Part shown: positions 46,255-53,948 of the stretch, in pieces
Layout: each line of letters starts with the position of its first letter
Numbering within the stretch: the stretch's first letter is position 1
Origin: JACKCP01 sp034007295
GTDB taxonomy: Bacteria; Desulfobacterota; Desulfobacteria; Desulfobacterales; JACKCP01
Reading direction: 5' to 3'
Assembly (NCBI GenBank): GCA_034007295.1
Contig: JAVERC010000017.1
Coordinates: forward strand, 1-60,920
Length of the DNA stretch: 60,920 bases
Program-made: the position numbers and the translations under genes
The notes under the pieces: generated by a model
The model's input: the letters and a program-made list of their open reading frames with translations, nothing else
What the model was told of the DNA's origin: nothing
Databases searched by the model: none

Positions 46255-47727
46255 ATGACATCGAATACAGCAACTTTGAGTAATGTAAATGTTGACTGGA
46301 AAAGGTGGTTTTTTCTTTTTCTTGGTTTAGCACTTTTTCTTCTTGTATATTTTTCGCCTTCATGGCCGGATGCAGTTGATCCAATGGGAAAGCATTTTGA
46401 ACTTTCAAGGGAGGCAAAAGGTGCTTTAGCAGTTTTTTTTCTAGCAGGTATTTGGTGGGTTTTTGAGGTTTTACCAATAGGTGTTACAAGTATTACAATC
46501 GGAGTTTTACAGGTTTTATTTTTAATAAGGCCTGCAAAAGTAGCATTCAAGGATTTTATGGATCCTTCAGTACTGTTTATTTTTGCATCCCTTGTAATAG
46601 GAATGGTTTTTACAAAAACCGGACTTACAAAGCGTCTTGCTTATAAGATGCTCTCCTTTGTAGGAGAAAGAACAAGTATGATTTATCTTGGATGCTTTGT
46701 TGTAACTGCACTTTTAACACATATCATGGCACATACTGCTGTTGCAGCAACTGTTTATCCACTTTTTATGACAATTTACAGCATGTATACAGATGATGAC
46801 AAGCCAACCAAATTTGGCAAGGGCCTTTTTATAGGAATGGCTTTTGTTGCAGGTGCAGGAAGCATTATAACACTTCTTGGTGCTGCAAGAGGTGCAGTTG
46901 CCATAGGATTTTACAAGGATATTATAGGAACTGAAATATCATTTTTTGAACTTTCCTATTATATGTTTCCAATAGGCTGGCTTATGGTTTTTATTTTATG
47001 GGGATTTTTTATGGTGTTTTTTAAGCCTGAAAAAAAATCAATACCAGGCCTTAAGGAAAAAGCCACAGCTTTAAGCAAAGAAATGGGAAAAATGTCAAAA
47101 CAGGAAGTATATGCGGCTGTAATTATTTTTTCATGTATTCTTGTTCTTTCTCTTCGTTCATTTATTCCAGCTCTAAAGCCTTTTGATAAGACAGCAATTA
47201 TTCTTGTTTCCACAGTACTTTTTTACATTGTTGGAATTCTTGATCTTAAAGATTTGGAAGCTATTCCATGGAACATTGTTTTACTTTTCGGCGGAGCTAT
47301 GAGCATAGGTTTTTGTCTTTGGGAAACAGGGGCTGCTGAATGGCTCGCTATTAACTGGCTTGCTTTGTTTCAGAAGTCCCACTGGTTTGTATTTGTAATA
47401 GGTATTGCTTTTTTTGTAATGGTTATGACAAATTTTATTATGAACGTCGCAGCCATTGCAATTTCCCTTCCGGTTGCCCTTGTAATTGCACCTTATCTTG
47501 GAGTTGCTCCTGAGGTTATTGTGTTTGCTTCTCTTGTAACAGCAGGTATGCCTTTTATGCTTCTTGTAGGTGCTGCTCCAAACGCCATAGCATACGATTC
47601 AAAACAGTTTACAGCAGGTGAATTTTTTATTGCAGGAATACCGGCAAGTATAATTCTTATTATTGTTGTCGGACTTGCAGTTGCACTTATCTGGCCTTTA
47701 ATGGGAATGCCTGTTACTGTACAATAA
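46255..47727 (+). CDS. SLC13/DASS-family sodium:dicarboxylate symporter-like transporter
   Basis: A 490-residue transporter from ATG 46255 (CGGAGG RBS; a TTG 21 bp upstream is less likely). About 12 membrane helices. FFLAGIWWVFEVLPIGVTSI is the family N-terminal signature, and VGAAPNAIAYDSKQFTAGEF the C-terminal one with the Asn-Ala site. The mid-protein block ends in NFIMNVAAIAISLPVAL. Together with the CBS protein and receiver downstream it makes a single operon, a mirror of the minus-strand cassette at 34.8-39.3 kb. Substrate probably a dicarboxylate or related anion. Confidence 0.9.
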   Translation: MTSNTATLSNVNVDWKRWFFLFLGLALFLLVYFSPSWPDAVDPMGKHFELSREAKGALAVFFLAGIWWVFEVLPIGVTSITIGVLQVLFLIRPAKVAFKDFMDPSVLFIFASLVIGMVFTKTGLTKRLAYKMLSFVGERTSMIYLGCFVVTALLTHIMAHTAVAATVYPLFMTIYSMYTDDDKPTKFGKGLFIGMAFVAGAGSIITLLGAARGAVAIGFYKDIIGTEISFFELSYYMFPIGWLMVFILWGFFMVFFKPEKKSIPGLKEKATALSKEMGKMSKQEVYAAVIIFSCILVLSLRSFIPALKPFDKTAIILVSTVLFYIVGILDLKDLEAIPWNIVLLFGGAMSIGFCLWETGAAEWLAINWLALFQKSHWFVFVIGIAFFVMVMTNFIMNVAAIAISLPVALVIAPYLGVAPEVIVFASLVTAGMPFMLLVGAAPNAIAYDSKQFTAGEFFIAGIPASIILIIVVGLAVALIWPLMGMPVTVQ

Positions 47728-47750
47728 ATTATTTTTAAACGGAGCAAAAA

Positions 47751-48317
47751 ATGAAAAATAGAAAAGTAAAAGATTTAATGACTCCTGAAAAGGAGTTTGT
47801 AAGAATAAGAGAAGATTTAAGTGTGCCTAAAGCAATTCTTGCTCTCAAAAATGCCATAAAAGGGTATGTTGAGAAAAATTATATGTATGATTGCGTTCTT
47901 GTTGAAAACAGCAGTGGAGTAGTTCTTGGAAAAATAAGTCCGGTTGATATAATAAAGGCTCTTGAACCAAAATACAGCAGAACAGGTGATTCAGATGTGT
48001 TTTCCAAAAAAGGTGTTCCTCATTTTGGTTTAAGTCCTGACTATGTTAAAACTCTTGTTTCAAGATATAATCTCTGGGATGAAAGCCTTGAAGATATGGT
48101 TAAGCATTCTTTAAGTCTGAAAGCTTCTGACATAATGTATTCACCCTCAGACGGAGGCCATGTTTATGAGGCTTCAACAATAGCTGATGCAATTCATCAA
48201 ATGGCTTTAAATCACCATACTTCTGTTATAGTTGAAAAAGATGGTAAAATAACAGGAGTGATAAGACTTATGGATATATTTAAAACTGTTTGTGATTGTG
48301 TAGAGAAAAATCAATAA
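47751..48317 (+). CDS. CBS-domain pair protein
   Basis: A 188-residue soluble protein with two CBS motifs: KVKDLMTPEKEFVRI...VLVENSSGVVLGKISPVDII (about 3-75) and KASDIMYSPSDGG...VIVEKDGKITGVIRLMDIF (about 118-180). Between them lies a helical insertion of about 45 residues. It probably binds an adenine nucleotide and senses energy charge, acting on the symporter or receiver beside it. The RBS is a weak CGGAGC before the ATG, 23 bp after the symporter stop. Confidence 0.88.
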   Translation: MKNRKVKDLMTPEKEFVRIREDLSVPKAILALKNAIKGYVEKNYMYDCVLVENSSGVVLGKISPVDIIKALEPKYSRTGDSDVFSKKGVPHFGLSPDYVKTLVSRYNLWDESLEDMVKHSLSLKASDIMYSPSDGGHVYEASTIADAIHQMALNHHTSVIVEKDGKITGVIRLMDIFKTVCDCVEKNQ

Positions 48318-48348
48318 AAAGTCCCGGCTTTTTGCCGAAGGGGGAAAT

Positions 48349-48777
48349 ATGAAAATAAAGGTGCTTATTGCAGACGATGAAACTGCTTTTGCCGATGCCT
48401 TAAAAGAAAGGCTTGAACTAAGAGGTTTTGATGTTTTTGTAGTAAATAATGGAATCCAGGCTGTGTCATGTGTTGATGAAAACAATATTGATGTTGCGGT
48501 TTTAGATGTAATAATGCCTGGTCTCACAGGAACAGAAGCCCTTGCAAAAATTAGGGAAAAACATCCTCTTGTTCAGGTTTTGCTTTTAACAGGACAGGGA
48601 ACAATAAAAAATGCTGTTGAGGGTATGAAGCTTGGAGCATTTGATTACCTTTTAAAACCAGCTGATACAGATCTTTTGACCGCAAAGTTAAATGATGCTT
48701 ATGAGGTTAAGGCAAAGCAGGAAGAAAAAATAAAAAAAGCTGAAATTGAAGCAACAATAAACAGAGTAGGCTGGTAA
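48349..48777 (+). CDS. Single-domain response regulator
   Basis: A 142-residue receiver: KVLIADDETAF, VAVLDVIMPGLTG (acceptor Asp), LLLTGQGTIK and DYLLKPADTD, with an acidic/basic C-terminal helix (KQEEKIKKAEIEATINRVG) like that of the 39726-40163 receiver. Third gene of the symporter operon; its RBS GGGGGAAAT lies before the ATG. Probably phosphorylated by a kinase encoded elsewhere, possibly the paralogous Cache kinases. Confidence 0.92.
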   Translation: MKIKVLIADDETAFADALKERLELRGFDVFVVNNGIQAVSCVDENNIDVAVLDVIMPGLTGTEALAKIREKHPLVQVLLLTGQGTIKNAVEGMKLGAFDYLLKPADTDLLTAKLNDAYEVKAKQEEKIKKAEIEATINRVGW

Positions 48778-48793
48778 ATACTGTCATCACAAT

Positions 48794-48828
48794 AATTTAC
48801 AGGGCGTTTTTTTTACGCCCTGTAAATT
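48794..48828 (+). terminator. Intrinsic terminator of the symporter/CBS/receiver operon
   Basis: 14-bp stem AATTTACAGGGCGT/ACGCCCTGTAAATT with a T7 loop. The helicase gene converges from the other side. Confidence 0.85.
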
Positions 48829-48879
48829 GCTCCATAAACAAGGCCGCAATGCAATGGTTATCTGAGCTTTTTAAATCAA

Positions 48880-48913
48880 TACCTAAATTGATCATTCCAT
48901 GTTTTTTAAATTT
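48880..48913. repeat. Degenerate solo MITE terminus
   Basis: ACCTAAATTGATCATTCCAT and a following TTTTTTAAATTT resemble the terminus ACCTAAGTTGAGCGTTTCAT. Confidence 0.45.
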
Positions 48914-48918
48914 AAAAT

Positions 48919-50784
48919 TTATTCAGATTCAGCAATATATTCTTCAATTTCCTTTAAAAACCTTGATGTCTTTGTAAGCCTGTTTTGTCTGAAATCTGCA
49001 CATGTAAGAAAAGTTTTAAATTCTGCCCGTGTTATTGCAACATACATAAGTCTTCTTTCTTCCTGAAGCTCCATTGAAGAATCCATTGATTTCCAGTGTG
49101 GAAAAAGTTCTTCTTCGCATCCTGCAACAAAAACTGTATTGAACTCAAGCCCCTTGCATGCATGAACAGTTGAAAGATTTACTCCTTTTCCCGGGTCTTC
49201 CTGATCTTCAGATTCCTTGTCTTCCCTTACAAGTGCTGCTTCTTCAAGGTATTCTTCTATTGTTTTCCTGAGACCAGCTGAAGCAATGAGTTCCTGAATA
49301 TTTTCCTTTCTTGATAAAAGCTCCTGGGGAGTTTTTGAAATTGATTCAAGATAGCCAAAATAGTCTGTTTTTGAAATAACATATTCAATTGCAAGGTTTG
49401 GTGACATGGTTTTTATTTCATTAAGAACATCAATGAGGCTCTTGAGATTCTCGTGAACTTTTGCAGATAAAAGGCTTTTTTTAAGAGCCTCTTTTGCAGC
49501 ATCTGAAAAAGACATTCCTTCAAGTCGCATGGAATTTATTTTTTTAAGCATTGCAGGTCCTATTCCTCTTTTTGGAATATTTAAAATCCTTGCAAATGCT
49601 GTATCATCCATTGGAAAACATGAAGCTGTAAGATAGCAGTTGAGATCAAGAATTTCCTTTCTTTCAAAAAAACCCTTGTCTCCCACCAGACGGTATGGAA
49701 TTCTTAGCATTCTAAAAGCCTTTTCAAAGGCCCTTGAGCAGAATTTTGTACGATAAATTACTGCAATATCACTATAATCTATCCCTGCAATATTAAGTTT
49801 CTGGATTTTTTTGCCTATCCATAAAGCTTCTTGTTCTTCATCAGCAAAATAATGGGTTGAAATTTCTCCGCCTTTTTTGGCTGAATAGCAGGATTTGTCC
49901 ATTCTGTCTTCGTTGTATCCAATAAGATGATTTGCTGCCTTAACAATTTCATCGCAGGATCTGAAATTTTCCTCCAGTCTGAAAATTTTGCTTTTTGGAT
50001 ATTTTTTTTTAAATGAAAGGAAATGATCTACATTGCTTCCCCTGAAGCCGTATACAGACTGCCAGTCATCTCCTACACAAAAAAGATTATCATGGCCTAA
50101 AAGAAGCTGAGTAAGTTCTTCCTGAAGATTATTTGTATCCTGATATTCATCTATAAGAATATAGTCAAACATATTCTGGTATTTTGTTTTTACTTCTTTG
50201 TTGTCCCTTAAAAGATTTCTTGTAAGATATAAAATATTGTCAAAATCAAGAGCATTCTGCTCCTTTTGGATTTTTTCATATTCTTTAAATATATCTTCAA
50301 TTCTTATTCCCCTTGTAAAGGGATTGAGCTGAAAATATTCAAAAGGATCGCCGTAGTTTTTGGCAATGGAAATTCTTGCTCTGATTTCTCCCATGTTTTT
50401 TTTGTCTATATTCATTTTTACAAGAACTTCTTCAACAATTTTCTGCTGATGATAAATATCAAGAATCTGCAAAGGTCTTTTGTAACCAAGATGGTGTGCT
50501 TCATCTTTGAAAATTTTGTAGCATGCTGAATGATAAGTTCTTACCCAGGGAAATGAAATTTCATCAAGGCCTGTTATTTCAAAAAGCCTTTGCTTCATTT
50601 CATCTGCAGCCTTGTTTGTAAATGTTATTGCAAGGATTTTTCTTGAATCAAATCCTGAGTTGACAAGATGGGCTATTTTTGCGGTAAGAGTTCTTGTTTT
50701 GCCGGAACCAGCACCTGCGACTACAAGTGCCGGGCCATTGATATGTTTTACAGCGTTCTGCTGGCTTTTGGATAGATTGAACAT
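48919..50784 (-). CDS. UvrD/Rep-family ATP-dependent DNA helicase
   Basis: A 621-residue SF1A helicase. Motif I AGAGSGKTRTL, motif II ILIDEYQDTN (DEYQD rather than DEFQD), motif III VGDDWQSVYGFRG, motif IV-like RLEENFRS and motif V-VI STVHACKGLEF ... LMYVAITRA are all present. The length is typical for Rep-like enzymes without a long C-terminal tail. From 50784 the start has a GGAGA RBS; the longer frame to 50853 lacks one. It unwinds 3'-5' in repair or replication restart. Monocistronic between terminators. Confidence 0.92.
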   Translation of the reverse strand: MFNLSKSQQNAVKHINGPALVVAGAGSGKTRTLTAKIAHLVNSGFDSRKILAITFTNKAADEMKQRLFEITGLDEISFPWVRTYHSACYKIFKDEAHHLGYKRPLQILDIYHQQKIVEEVLVKMNIDKKNMGEIRARISIAKNYGDPFEYFQLNPFTRGIRIEDIFKEYEKIQKEQNALDFDNILYLTRNLLRDNKEVKTKYQNMFDYILIDEYQDTNNLQEELTQLLLGHDNLFCVGDDWQSVYGFRGSNVDHFLSFKKKYPKSKIFRLEENFRSCDEIVKAANHLIGYNEDRMDKSCYSAKKGGEISTHYFADEEQEALWIGKKIQKLNIAGIDYSDIAVIYRTKFCSRAFEKAFRMLRIPYRLVGDKGFFERKEILDLNCYLTASCFPMDDTAFARILNIPKRGIGPAMLKKINSMRLEGMSFSDAAKEALKKSLLSAKVHENLKSLIDVLNEIKTMSPNLAIEYVISKTDYFGYLESISKTPQELLSRKENIQELIASAGLRKTIEEYLEEAALVREDKESEDQEDPGKGVNLSTVHACKGLEFNTVFVAGCEEELFPHWKSMDSSMELQEERRLMYVAITRAEFKTFLTCADFRQNRLTKTSRFLKEIEEYIAESE

Positions 50785-50922
50785 TTTTTCTCCGGTTAAA
50801 AATTCAGGTATAATCACGATGGAAAAAGCTGTCGGTTTAAAAATAATTTCCATCTACTCCTGTTAAGTAAACGGAGATCTAATATAGAAAAAAAAGTTTA
50901 ATGGTTCAACCTTAAAAAAAGA

Positions 50923-50956
50923 AAGTGCTGTTTTTATAAAATAAAAAACAGCACTT
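50923..50956. terminator. Bidirectional intrinsic terminator
   Basis: 13-bp stem AAGTGCTGTTTTT/AAAAACAGCACTT, 8-base loop. It follows the cold-shock gene on the minus strand. Confidence 0.85.
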
Positions 50957-50978
50957 AAATGTTTTGGATTTTTGAAGG

Positions 50979-51200
50979 TTATGATCTTATGACATTTTTT
51001 GCAGCATATCCTCTGTCATTTTGTTCAATGTCAAAAATCACTTTTTCACCCTCTGTAAGCGTGCGAAATCCTGGCATATCAATTGCACTGTGATGCACAA
51101 AAATATCTCCGCTTCCGTCTTCTTTTTCAATAAAACCATAACCTTTTTTGTTGCTGAACCATTTTACTGTTCCTTCAACCTTGTTCTTTTCGGCAGTCAA
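50979..51200 (-). CDS. CspA-family cold-shock protein
   Basis: A 73-residue OB-fold RNA chaperone: VKWFSNKKGYGFIEKEDGSG contains RNP-1 (KGYGFIE), DIFVHHSAI is RNP-2, followed by LTEGEKVIFDIEQNDRGYAA. It binds single-stranded RNA or DNA and prevents RNA secondary structures. RBS AAGGAGG lies 6-9 bp before the ATG, with a 90-bp AT-rich leader that carries a dyad at 51270-51290. The name (cspA or other) cannot be assigned from one gene. Confidence 0.97.
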   Translation of the reverse strand: MTAEKNKVEGTVKWFSNKKGYGFIEKEDGSGDIFVHHSAIDMPGFRTLTEGEKVIFDIEQNDRGYAAKNVIRS

Positions 51201-51588
51201 AATAAATCCTCCTTCTTTCTAAGAAAAAATAAAACAAGAAAAGCGTTTTTTTGAGGTATCATTGTTCACTTTTATAATCTGATTATAAAATTTTTCGGCG
51301 AGAAAAAGATGATTCATGAAACCTCTTAATAATGCTTGATTAAAATTTAAATATTAAAATATCACATTAAAACTATAAGGTGCAAGAAAATTTATGTAAT
51401 TTTTTATTGTTTTCAGGCAGTTTAAGACTCAAGTTTTGGAGGAAACAGTAAAATAGGGCTTTTTTTAGAGAAAAGTTTTTTTGTTGTTTTACATGAATAA
51501 GGTGCAGAAAATGAATCACTAAAGATTTATTGCGAAATTTTTCGCAATAAATCTTTTTATTTTATACATAATCAAATGTTCTATTAAA
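51201..51588. promoter_or_regulatory. Cold-shock gene leader with a palindrome, and a terminator-like hairpin
   Basis: About 390 bp without a gene. Palindrome TTTTATAATC-T-GATTATAAAA (51270-51290) upstream of the cold-shock gene could overlap its promoter. A 16-bp stem AAAGATTTATTGCGAA/TTCGCAATAAATCTTT (51521-51536 with 51541-51556) lies just past the end of the phosphomannomutase gene and probably ends its transcription. Nothing else is seen. Confidence 0.6.
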
Positions 51589-52935
51589 TCAGGAAATAAG
51601 TTTTTTAAGTTCACCTTCAATTTCATTTTTTATTCTTGAAAGCCCGTTTGATGTATAGGATTCAAATCTCAATACAAGGACAGGCTGGGTGTTAGAGGAT
51701 CTTATAAGACCCCATCCGTCATCATATAAAATCCTTGCACCGTCAATATCAATTACCTTATTTGTTTTTTTAAATATTTCAGTCATTTTTGAAACTATAA
51801 AAGGCTTTTTGTTTTCAGGACAGTCCATGCGTATTTCAGGGGTTGAAAATGTTTTTGGAACATCTTCAATAAGCTCTGCTGGAGATTTTCCTGTTTTGTC
51901 AATTATTTCAAGCATCCTGCAAGCAGCATAAATTCCGTCGTCATGTCCGAAATATCTGTCAGCAAAAAATATATGTCCGCTCATTTCACCGGCAAGAAGT
52001 GCCTTGGTTTCCTTCATTTTTTTCTTGATTTTGGAGTGCCCTGTTTTCCACATAATGGCTTTTCCGCCGTTTTTTTCAATATCTTCATACATTGTAAAAG
52101 AGCACTTGACCTCTGAAATGAAAACAGCATCAGGATTTTTTTTAAGAACTTCCCTTGCAAATATTATCATCATTTGATCGCCGTAAATTATATTTCCAGA
52201 GCAGTCTATTATTCCAAGCCTGTCCCCGTCGCCGTCAAAACCTATTCCAATGTCAAGATTTTTTTCTTTTACAATTTTTTTCAGATCATCAAGGTTTTTT
52301 TCAACTGTAGGGTCAGCTTCGTGATTTGGAAAGGTTCCATCCATTTCGCAGTAAATATCGTGAACTTCGCAGCCAAGATTTTTAAAAATTTCAACTGCAA
52401 AAGGGCCTGCTGTTCCGTTTCCTGCATCAACTCCGATTCTAAGTTTTTTTTCAAGTTTTATATCATTTAGAATAAAATCATAATAATCATTTGTAATATC
52501 GGCAGATGCAATAGAACCAGGCCCTGATTCATAATCATTTTGTAAAATCATGTCTTTGATTTTTTGGAGATCTTGTCCGTGAAGTGAGTCTGTTCCAATG
52601 TTTACTTTAAATCCATTGTATTCTGGAGGATTATGGCTTGCTGTAATCATTATGCCTCCGTCTGACTTAAGATTATGTATGGAATAATAAAGCATTGGAG
52701 TAGTTGTTATTCCAATATCTGAAACATTGCATCCGCAGTCAGAAAGTGCCTTTGCAACAATTTGTCCATAATTGTCTGATGTTGTTCTGCAATCCCTTGC
52801 AAGACATATTTTTTTACCGCTGTTTCTTTTAATGTATGAGCCCAGTGCACGGCCTATATTGTAGACATCATTGTCATCCATGTCTTTTCCTGCAATTCCG
52901 CGGATATCGTATTCTCTGAATATTTCAGGATTCAT
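51589..52935 (-). CDS. Phosphomannomutase/phosphoglucomutase
   Basis: A 448-residue alpha-D-phosphohexomutase that interconverts hexose 1- and 6-phosphates for envelope polysaccharide precursors. Motifs in order: IFREYDIRGIAG, catalytic phosphoserine loop MITASHNPPEYNGFKV, metal-binding GFDGDGDRLGII, sugar-binding GEMSGHIFFADRYFG and the phosphate-binding RSSNTQPVLVLRFE. The length and GEMSGH motif fit the PMM/PGM (AlgC/ManB) type. RBS GGAGAT lies before the ATG. UppP follows upstream on the same strand with only 52 bp between, a plausible envelope unit. Confidence 0.94.
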   Translation of the reverse strand: MNPEIFREYDIRGIAGKDMDDNDVYNIGRALGSYIKRNSGKKICLARDCRTTSDNYGQIVAKALSDCGCNVSDIGITTTPMLYYSIHNLKSDGGIMITASHNPPEYNGFKVNIGTDSLHGQDLQKIKDMILQNDYESGPGSIASADITNDYYDFILNDIKLEKKLRIGVDAGNGTAGPFAVEIFKNLGCEVHDIYCEMDGTFPNHEADPTVEKNLDDLKKIVKEKNLDIGIGFDGDGDRLGIIDCSGNIIYGDQMMIIFAREVLKKNPDAVFISEVKCSFTMYEDIEKNGGKAIMWKTGHSKIKKKMKETKALLAGEMSGHIFFADRYFGHDDGIYAACRMLEIIDKTGKSPAELIEDVPKTFSTPEIRMDCPENKKPFIVSKMTEIFKKTNKVIDIDGARILYDDGWGLIRSSNTQPVLVLRFESYTSNGLSRIKNEIEGELKKLIS

Positions 52936-52987
52936 GAATAATATCTCCTTTGTTTAATTTTTGAAGCAGATTTAAAATTGATTGTTT

Positions 52988-53800
52988 TTATTGTAAAAAA
53001 TTCAATATAAAGCAAATTCCCGATGCAAGAAGGCAATAGGGTGCAAAATAGTAGAATTTTCCTTTGTTTAAGATTTTTATAAGAACAACAAGTGCAAAAT
53101 ATCCTGTTAAAAAGGATATGAATGTTCCTGATAAAACATAAAAAAGATTTTTTGAAATATATTCTTTTGAAACATCTCCTAAAGAAAGAATCTGTGCACC
53201 TGCAATGGCTGGCACAGAAAGAAGAAAAGAAAATTCCGCTGCAAATTTTTTATTAAGTCCAAGAAAAAGTCCAGTTACAATTGTTGAACCTGATCTTGAA
53301 ATTCCTGGAAATACTGCAAAACCCTGGACTGTTCCAATTATTAGTGCATTTTTTAATGAGTCATAAAGGGATAAATCCTTTTGGGGCTTTTCATTAAAAA
53401 ATTTTGAGGCAAACAAAAATGATGCTGTAATTAAAAGCATAAAGCCTGTTAAGAAAATATTTGCAAAAATCTGGTCTGAAAATTTTTTTATCAAAAGTCC
53501 TATTGCAGCAGTTGGAATACTTCCTGTAATTATCATTAAAACAATAACAAAGTCTTTGTTTGATTTTGTTTTTATTCCATTAAAATCAAAGCATGAAGCT
53601 GTAAGATTTATTATTCTTTTAAAATAAAAAATTAAAATTGCACAAAGAGTTCCTGCATGAAGACAGATGTCAAAAAAAATTTCAGGTTCTTTGATTCCGA
53701 GTATATGTTGAAAAATAACAAGGTGGCCGGAGCTGCTTATTGGAAGAAATTCTGTAAGCCCTTGAATTATACCTAGAAAAATTGAATTGAACAGATCCAT
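52988..53800 (-). CDS. uppP: Undecaprenyl-diphosphate phosphatase
   Basis: A 270-residue UppP/BacA-type membrane enzyme that releases phosphate from C55-PP, recycling the lipid carrier for peptidoglycan and O-antigen. Signatures: SIFLGIIQGLTEFLPISSSG (first catalytic motif with E and the SSSGH loop) and FAVFPGISRSGSTIVTGLFLGL (second, PGxSRSG). Eight hydrophobic helices. It adjoins the phosphomannomutase gene, matching an envelope role. No RBS is obvious; the ATG 53800 is supported by the conserved N-terminus. Confidence 0.96.
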   Translation of the reverse strand: MDLFNSIFLGIIQGLTEFLPISSSGHLVIFQHILGIKEPEIFFDICLHAGTLCAILIFYFKRIINLTASCFDFNGIKTKSNKDFVIVLMIITGSIPTAAIGLLIKKFSDQIFANIFLTGFMLLITASFLFASKFFNEKPQKDLSLYDSLKNALIIGTVQGFAVFPGISRSGSTIVTGLFLGLNKKFAAEFSFLLSVPAIAGAQILSLGDVSKEYISKNLFYVLSGTFISFLTGYFALVVLIKILNKGKFYYFAPYCLLASGICFILNFLQ

Positions 53801-53948
53801 GTGTATGAAACTTTATTAGAGTTTAAGTTGATCCTGCTTTTATACATGGCAGGGAATTAATTTTTTAGTGGTTTTACCATAATTAATTCAAAAGTAAATT
53901 GTTTTGGCTTAATTGAATAATTGCCGTTAATTTTTTTAAGATGTAAAA

